This document shows, piece after piece, positions 6,174-9,327 of a stretch of DNA of 9,327 nucleotides; positions within the stretch are counted from its first letter, which is position 1, and the number at the start of each line of letters is the position of its first letter. The notes below the pieces were generated by a model. It saw nothing but the letters and a program-made list of their open reading frames with translations. It ran no database searches and was not told where the DNA came from. The position numbers were made by a program, and so were the translations under genes. The stretch covers positions 1-9,327 of the forward strand of contig USTO01000026.1 in the NCBI GenBank assembly GCA_900557675.1, written 5' to 3'. The DNA comes from an uncultured Mollicutes bacterium. GTDB taxonomy: Bacteria > Bacillota_I > Bacilli_A > RF39 > UBA660.

Positions 6174-6632
6174 CTACTTAGTAAGTACCCTTACTTTATG
6201 TATAGCAGAAACTGCATCCCTTTTTGTGCAGTTTTTAAGTTTCTGCACCTCTTTTTTTACATTTTTCTTTCTATCTAACAAATACTTTTCATACAAATGA
6301 GCATCACTATTATTACTAAAAGATATCATATCAATATTAGTATCCATTAACCTATTAAGACTATTAATAAACATAACCATAGCCCTATCACTAAAACCCT
6401 TAAAGCATACAAAATCACTATTATTAGAAATAATATCCAAAATCATATCAAAATTATCAATCAAAATATTCCTATCCGTCCATTCACCATTTCTCTTAAT
6501 ATCAAGACCCAAGTCACCACCCCTCTTCTTAATAAGGTAGCACTCATCCATTCTATTAATAAAATTATTAGTACCAGCCTTAAACATCATAAGTTCATTT
6601 AAAATAAAAATATTGTATTTATCTATCATCAT
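6174..6632 (-). CDS. Hypothetical protein, 152 residues
   Basis: I do not recognise the family. The protein is soluble, with no signal peptide or long hydrophobic helix. It has an alternating helix and strand pattern through residue 105 (for example RNILIDNFDMILDIISNNSD and FVCFKGFSDRAMVMFINSLN), then a basic C-terminal helix with LDRKKNVKKEVQKLKNCTKR that could bind nucleic acid or ribosomes. Two ATG codons stand side by side at 6632 and 6629; GGAGG lies 6 bases before the first and 9 before the second, so either could be used. Its TAG stop touches the TAA of the convergent flippase gene, and that gene's terminator is embedded in its 3' end. Intact length, a good ribosome site and a probable promoter support a real gene. 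Confidence 0.7.
   Translation of the reverse strand: MMIDKYNIFILNELMMFKAGTNNFINRMDECYLIKKRGGDLGLDIKRNGEWTDRNILIDNFDMILDIISNNSDFVCFKGFSDRAMVMFINSLNRLMDTNIDMISFSNNSDAHLYEKYLLDRKKNVKKEVQKLKNCTKRDAVSAIHKVRVLTK
6209..6236 (+). terminator. Terminator of the flippase gene, inside the opposing gene
   Basis: AAACTGCA (6209-6216) and TGCAGTTT (6227-6234) form a perfect 8-bp stem with a 10-base loop, ending in five T (6232-6236). It sits about 35 bases after the flippase stop, fully within the coding sequence of the convergent 152-residue protein. Confidence 0.75.
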
Positions 6633-6649
6633 TACCTACCTCCATAACA

Positions 6650-6678
6650 ATTATAACACCATCTTACCACTTTATAAA
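6650..6678 (-). promoter_or_regulatory. Probable promoter of the 152-residue protein gene
   Basis: On the minus strand a perfect -10 TATAAT (6655-6650) with a weak -35 TTTATA (6678-6673) at 17 bases. The -10 lies inside AACAATTATAA (6646-6656), an 11-base sequence repeated exactly at 6697-6707. That repeat could be a regulator site or chance in AT-rich DNA. Confidence 0.45.
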
Positions 6679-6748
6679 AAAAAGAAACCATAAGTTAACA
6701 ATTATAAGTTACATATAGTTATTTTTACGCAAAAGTACATTAAAAATA

Positions 6749-6776
6749 TTGACAAAGTGAAAATATATGTTAAAAT
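6749..6776 (+). promoter_or_regulatory. Promoter of the 52-residue protein gene
   Basis: A perfect -35 TTGACA (6749-6754), a 16-base spacer and TAAAAT (6771-6776). The start would be near 6783, leaving a leader of about 48 bases that ends in AAAAAGGAG before the ATG. Confidence 0.7.
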
Positions 6777-6830
6777 AATATTTAAGAGATTAGTGCCGTA
6801 ATAATAATTATAAAAAGGAGATGATATAAT

Positions 6831-6989
6831 ATGCTTAGTCACGAAGACTTTATCAGGTCACAACAAGACTGTGCCGATATGTTAGGAATGACCTTAGAAG
6901 AATACGAAAATTTTTGCAACAATATAACGGTATGTACTGAAAATGATTATAACAATATTAATGATAATGAAAATGAAAAAAATAATTAA
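6831..6989 (+). CDS. Small acidic protein, 52 residues, function unknown
   Basis: A small gene between the 152-residue protein and ftsW. The protein begins MLSHEDFIRSQQDCADMLGM, continues TLEEYENFCNN, and ends in an acidic, Asn-rich tail (residues 38-52) that looks disordered. The segment QQDCADMLGMTLEEYENFC has the spacing of a helix-turn-helix, with Ala15, Gly19 and Thr21-Leu22 in plausible positions. It could be a small DNA-binding or protein-binding element, but the domain is too short to assign. Two or three Cys residues are present, with no clear metal site. Translation is well supported by AAGGAG 10 bases before the ATG, a consensus -35 promoter upstream and a terminator just downstream. 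It forms a single-gene transcript. Confidence 0.72.
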   Translation: MLSHEDFIRSQQDCADMLGMTLEEYENFCNNITVCTENDYNNINDNENEKNN

Positions 6990-7005
6990 TAACATATATA
7001 TATGT

Positions 7006-7046
7006 AAAAAACAAAGACCCCACCAAAGTGGAAATCTTTGTTTTTT
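7006..7046. terminator. Bidirectional terminator between the 52-residue gene and ftsW
   Basis: AAAAAACAAAGA (7006-7017) pairs perfectly with TCTTTGTTTTTT (7035-7046). Inside, CCAC (7020-7023) pairs with GTGG (7028-7031). The A and T runs on both sides let it stop plus-strand transcription from the small gene and minus-strand transcription from ftsW, whose TAA stop begins in its outer edge. Confidence 0.85.
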
Positions 7047-8164
7047 TAAACCCTTCTATTATTCTCAATACTAACTCTTGCAACAAGACCAAGAGCAAAC
7101 AATAAAGATAAACAATAACTACCCCCATAACTAAGAAACGGTAAAGGAACACCAGTTAAAGGAATAACTCCCATAACTCCCCCCAAATTAATAACAATAT
7201 GCAATAAAAGATACATAAATACCCCAAAAGCAAGTAACGAATTCCTAAGATTCTTAGCATTCCTTGATATCCTAAATATCCTATATAAAAGAACAAAGAA
7301 TAAAATAAGTACTAACGTTCCCACTAAGAAACCCCATTCCTCAACAATAATAGGGAAAATAAAATCCGTATAAGACTCAGGTAAATACAAATACTTCTGC
7401 GTACTCTTACCAATACCCTGTCCCGTTAAACTACCATTCTTAAAAGCAATAAAACTATTACAAAGCTGATATCCCGTATCATCACGATACCTATCACAAG
7501 GATCCTTAAAGTTAAACCTCTCCAGTTGATAATCCTGTAAAATACTACCCTTCGTAGCTACCATAACAAGAGAAATTAACAAAACAACACTAATAATAAG
7601 CTTAGTAACAATACTCCGCTCTCCCTTTTTAACCGGAACACTATAAAACATACACATAACAATAGCAAAAATAATAAACGCTGTTCCCACATCCGGTTGA
7701 ATAGCAACAAGAATAGTAATAATCGCTCCCACAATAAGAGGAAGTATTAACGTAAACTTATTACTAAGCCGACCCTTGTATTTATCAAAATAACAAGAAA
7801 GAAAAATAATCAGGACAATCTTAGCAATCTCACTAGGCTGAATTTTTATTGGACCAATCTCATACCAACTAGCAGCATTATTAGCAACATAACCAGATAT
7901 AGTAAGACCAGCAAGAGCTGTAATAACAACAATAACTAGTGGCCAAGATAACTTCCTATATACCTTCGTAGGAATAAGTATCGTAAAGAAAAATATAAAT
8001 ACTCCCCCTACTAAAAATATCGCCTGTTTAAAAAAATAATAATAAGGACTCTTTGCATACCGCATATAACTCTCCATCGAGGAGGCACTAAGTATCATAA
8101 TAAGTCCAAAAACAAATAAAACCACACTCACAATAATAAGAGGTTTATCTATTTTCTTAAGCAC
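7046..8164 (-). CDS. ftsW: SEDS-family peptidoglycan polymerase FtsW
   Basis: A membrane glycosyltransferase that polymerises lipid II with a partner class B penicillin-binding protein, most likely at the septum. The protein has 372 residues with about ten hydrophobic helices. Family motifs: ASWYEIGPIKIQPSEIAK at 98-115, QPDVGTA at 156-162, GYQLCNSFIAFKNGSLTGQG at 231-250, GKSTQKYLYLPESYTDFIFP at 252-271 and NLGGVMGVIPLTGVPLPFLS at 327-346 followed by YGGS. Asp267 in YTDFIF corresponds to the essential SEDS aspartate. The QKYLYLPE wording favours FtsW over RodA, but SpoVE or RodA cannot be excluded. The start is GTG at 8164 with TAGGTGA 6 bases before it; the nearby ATG at 8184 is out of frame. 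It is transcribed alone, with no murG or other division gene beside it. Confidence 0.93.
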   Translation of the reverse strand: MLKKIDKPLIIVSVVLFVFGLIMILSASSMESYMRYAKSPYYYFFKQAIFLVGGVFIFFFTILIPTKVYRKLSWPLVIVVITALAGLTISGYVANNAASWYEIGPIKIQPSEIAKIVLIIFLSCYFDKYKGRLSNKFTLILPLIVGAIITILVAIQPDVGTAFIIFAIVMCMFYSVPVKKGERSIVTKLIISVVLLISLVMVATKGSILQDYQLERFNFKDPCDRYRDDTGYQLCNSFIAFKNGSLTGQGIGKSTQKYLYLPESYTDFIFPIIVEEWGFLVGTLVLILFFVLLYRIFRISRNAKNLRNSLLAFGVFMYLLLHIVINLGGVMGVIPLTGVPLPFLSYGGSYCLSLLFALGLVARVSIENNRRV

Positions 8165-8190
8165 TCTCTATCACCTACTAACATAATTCT

Positions 8191-8199
8191 ATAATACCA
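8191..8199 (-). promoter_or_regulatory. Extended -10 promoter of ftsW
   Basis: On the minus strand TGGTATTAT (8199-8191) is an extended -10 element, TG-n-TATTAT. There is no good -35 (TTTATT at 17 bases), which extended -10 promoters tolerate. The start would be near 8184, with a leader of about 20 bases. Confidence 0.5.
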
Positions 8200-8292
8200 C
8201 AGAAAAAAAAATAAATAAATACTTTCCCCCAAAATAAATACAATTCCCCCTTTTTTCCCCAATTATGTAAAGAAAAAACTCCACTTTTACAT

Positions 8293-8328
8293 ATAAAGAA
8301 AAATCCCTCATAAGGGGACCTTCTTTAT
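8293..8328 (-). terminator. Terminator of the rpsP-khpA operon
   Basis: ATAAAGAA (8293-8300) and TTCTTTAT (8321-8328) form an 8-bp outer stem, with an inner TCCCT/AGGGGA stem. On the minus strand the descending arm contains ATTTTTCTTTATAT. It starts one base after the khpA stop. Confidence 0.7.
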
Positions 8329-8577
8329 CTAATAAGAATCAATATTAATATTAACTTTCTTATCCATATTAAGAGAAGCTGCAGCCTGAACAATAGTTCT
8401 TATACTACCAATGATTTTACCATCCTTACCAATAACCCTTCCAATATCATCCTTAGATATCAAAACTTCTAGTAAAATAATATCATCATCACTACTCTCA
8501 AATTCCTTAACTGTCACTGTATCTGGATCCTTAACCATTCTCGTAATAATATACTCTGTAAGTTTAACCAAATCCAT
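8329..8577 (-). CDS. khpA: KH-domain RNA-binding protein KhpA (YlqC family)
   Basis: A small single-KH-domain protein that in Bacillota pairs with KhpB/EloR and binds RNA, influencing cell elongation and division. The protein has 82 residues, usual for the family. The N-terminus reads MDLVKLTEYIITRMVKDPDT, then a strand region with VLISKDDIGRVIGKDGKIIG at about residues 37-56, holding the GKDG loop (GxxG) that contacts RNA, and SIRTIVQAAASLNMDKKVNI after it. It starts one base after the rpsP stop codon, so it is co-translated with S16, the normal Bacillota arrangement. The usual next genes rimM and trmD are absent; a terminator follows instead. Confidence 0.94.
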   Translation of the reverse strand: MDLVKLTEYIITRMVKDPDTVTVKEFESSDDDIILLEVLISKDDIGRVIGKDGKIIGSIRTIVQAAASLNMDKKVNINIDSY

Positions 8578-8578
8578 A

Positions 8579-8851
8579 CTATTTACCTAACTTACTGTTA
8601 TGAAATGCTTCCATAACTCCAGCTTTACTTAAAATATTTCTTACAGTATCAGTAGGAATAGCTCCATTATTAAGCCATTTAATTGCTTTTTCAGTATCAA
8701 TCTTAATGTCACTAGGGTTAGTAATAGGATTGTAGTATCCTAAATTTTCAATAATTTTTCCATCTCTTGGACTTCTTGAATCTGCAACTACTACACGGTA
8801 AAATGGTGCCTTCTTAGCACCCATTCTCTTAAGTCTAATCTTAACTGCCAT
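8579..8851 (-). CDS. rpsP: 30S ribosomal protein S16
   Basis: An early-assembling small-subunit protein. The protein has 90 residues with the full signature: [60 protein letters not shown] and [24 protein letters not shown] lies 6-7 bases before the ATG. A near-consensus promoter immediately upstream (8875-8904) drives rpsP-khpA, leaving a leader of only about 17 bases. In many Bacillota ffh precedes rpsP; here an accessory surface protein gene and the 8922-8941 repeat take that place. Confidence 0.98.
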   Translation of the reverse strand: MAVKIRLKRMGAKKAPFYRVVVADSRSPRDGKIIENLGYYNPITNPSDIKIDTEKAIKWLNNGAIPTDTVRNILSKAGVMEAFHNSKLGK

Positions 8852-8874
8852 ATTATCCCTCCTTCATTACTAAC

Positions 8875-8904
8875 ATTATAACATTAAAAATATATCTTTG
8901 TCAA
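8875..8904 (-). promoter_or_regulatory. Strong promoter of rpsP-khpA
   Basis: On the minus strand a perfect TTGACA (8904-8899), an 18-base spacer and a perfect TATAAT (8880-8875). It starts 17 bases downstream of the 8922-8941 repeat, so the repeat is upstream of the promoter and not part of the rpsP message. Confidence 0.85.
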
Positions 8905-8921
8905 CCTTTTTTTGTTACATT

Positions 8922-8941
8922 GCCCTATTGGGGGTAAGAAT
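8922..8941. repeat. Hairpin-forming intergenic repeat, copy 2
   Basis: The plus strand reads GCCCTATTGGGGGTAAGAAT, 17 of 20 bases matching the copy at 1058-1077, in the same orientation. CCC and GGG flank a TATT loop. As at copy 1, it lies 18-30 bases after the stop of a minus-strand accessory gene and just upstream of a ribosomal protein promoter. Confidence 0.7.
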
Positions 8942-8959
8942 AAAGATTATAAGTATGTA

Positions 8960-9327
8960 TTAAGATAAGATGTAAGGATCTGTTTCTGTACCTGTACCAC
9001 CTGTAATAGATGTAGAAGAGGTTAGGTAGAAGACTGGGCGCACCGAATAAGCATCGTTGACACCACTGAAGCGGACGTAGCCGGACGAGTAGACGATGAA
9101 GGCAAAGGCGGAGTTGCCCAAATACGGCGACATTAACCACTGATAAGTATTTGAAATATAGAGCCAATCCTTGTTACTGCATTTTCCATAATATTTCCAT
9201 AACTGTGTTCCTGTTGCACATACATTTCCTGCTGCATATCCATAATCACTTGGATACATAAGTCCAACCATCCCTTCCCAATAAAGTGGTCTATCCGTAT
9301 TATATCTTAACGTACCTCTTTCATATC
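8960..9327 (-). CDS. C-terminal part of a surface protein with a DUF6273-like (C-type-lectin/FGE-like) domain; 5' end beyond window
   Basis: The frame is open to the right edge, so the gene is cut by the window; 121 residues are visible. The first visible residues are YERGTLRYNTDRPLYWEGMV, followed by GLMYPSDYGYAAGNVCATGT, two Cys (in NVC and GKCSNKDW) that may form a disulfide, and WLMSPY. A variable-looking stretch leads to SVRPVFYL, and the end is ITGGTGTETDPYIL. This layout matches large surface or pilin-like proteins of uncultured gut Bacillota whose C-terminal domain resembles DUF6273 and formylglycine-generating-enzyme or lectin folds. That match is from memory. The visible part says nothing about the N-terminus. 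The segment 9020-9130 has base composition unlike the rest of the gene (see its own entry). No ribosome site can be judged. Confidence 0.75.
   Translation of the reverse strand, partial: YERGTLRYNTDRPLYWEGMVGLMYPSDYGYAAGNVCATGTQLWKYYGKCSNKDWLYISNTYQWLMSPYLGNSAFAFIVYSSGYVRFSGVNDAYSVRPVFYLTSSTSITGGTGTETDPYILS
9020..9130 (-). other. Candidate variable region (A-poor, GC-rich block) in the surface protein gene
   Basis: These 37 codons, from the SPY after WLM to YLT, have 28 third positions that are G or C, 22 of them C. The codons on both sides mostly end in A or T. The coding strand holds only 15 A in 111 bases; in the central 60 bases (9061-9120) it is 6 A and 36 G+C. Neighbouring parts of the same gene have roughly 30% A. 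Loss of A with kept NNC codons, ending just after a conserved VRPV motif, is the pattern left when template adenines are randomised in diversity-generating retroelements. It could also be an imported cassette. Confidence 0.5.

Noticed and set aside
6646..6707. Exact 11-base direct repeat AACAATTATAA upstream of the 152-residue gene as an operator
   Set aside because: Such AT-only repeats are likely by chance in this composition and no palindromic organisation supports an operator.
6958..7152. 64-codon minus-strand frame at the 3' end of ftsW
   Set aside because: It overlaps ftsW in another frame and runs through the bidirectional terminator and the small plus-strand gene.
8925..9167. 80-codon minus-strand frame overlapping the surface protein end
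   Set aside because: It is the wrong frame; the other frame gives the conserved VRPV and C-terminal GTGTETDPY motifs and is open to the window edge.
8960..9327. A complete DGR in this window
   Set aside because: I found no reverse transcriptase motifs and no second copy resembling 9020-9130; only a possible target region is present.
1..9327. tRNA, rRNA, CRISPR array or complete insertion sequence
   Set aside because: No cloverleaf, rRNA-like sequence, regularly spaced repeats, transposase gene or terminal inverted repeats were seen.

Overview
The window is about 9.3 kb of AT-rich DNA (near 30% G+C by eye) from a low-GC Bacillota. Three things point there: strong AGGAGG-type ribosome binding sites, sigma-A-like promoters, and Bacillota-type NusB, FtsW, KhpA and SpoVB-like proteins. 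The gene mix and the style of the surface protein at the right edge resemble uncultured gut Bacilli such as the RF39-type lineages. That placement is from memory of the families, not a search. FtsW and a lipid-flippase-like protein suggest a walled cell. All 12 visible stop codons are TAA or TAG, and the tryptophan codons I checked are TGG.

Layout from left to right. (1) 1-1028: the 5' part of rpsB (minus strand), open at the left edge. It has an unusual C-terminal extension, a structured 5' leader of about 100 nt and a clear promoter. (2) 1108-2496: an AAA+/DUF4143 accessory ATPase with its own promoter (minus). (3) 2566-2796: an unannotated 45-residue membrane protein with its own promoter (minus). 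(4) 2835-4836: the operon nusB-xseA-xseB (minus), ending in a terminator. (5) 4887-6236: a divergent SpoVB/MurJ-like flippase gene (plus). It has no visible Shine-Dalgarno sequence, and its terminator lies inside the convergent neighbour. (6) 6174-6678: an unknown 152-residue protein (minus). (7) 6749-7046: an unannotated 52-residue protein with a strong promoter (plus) and a bidirectional terminator shared with ftsW. (8) 7046-8199: ftsW (minus). (9) 8293-8904: rpsP-khpA with promoter and terminator (minus). (10) 8960-9327: the 3' end of a large surface protein gene (minus).

The housekeeping genes cover translation (S2, S16), transcription antitermination and rRNA synthesis (NusB), DNA processing (exonuclease VII, both subunits), RNA binding (KhpA) and the cell wall (FtsW and the flippase). 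Accessory genes sit directly upstream of both ribosomal protein transcription units. In both cases the junction carries the same 20-bp hairpin-forming repeat, with 17 of 20 bases identical.

The most striking feature is in the last gene. Its C-terminal domain contains a sharply bounded 111-bp block rich in G+C and poor in coding-strand adenine, just before a conserved VRPV motif. This is the composition expected of a variable region written by adenine-directed mutagenic retrohoming or by cassette exchange. No reverse transcriptase or template repeat is present in the window. No tRNA, rRNA, CRISPR array or complete mobile element was found, and no gene-free gap exceeds 300 bases.
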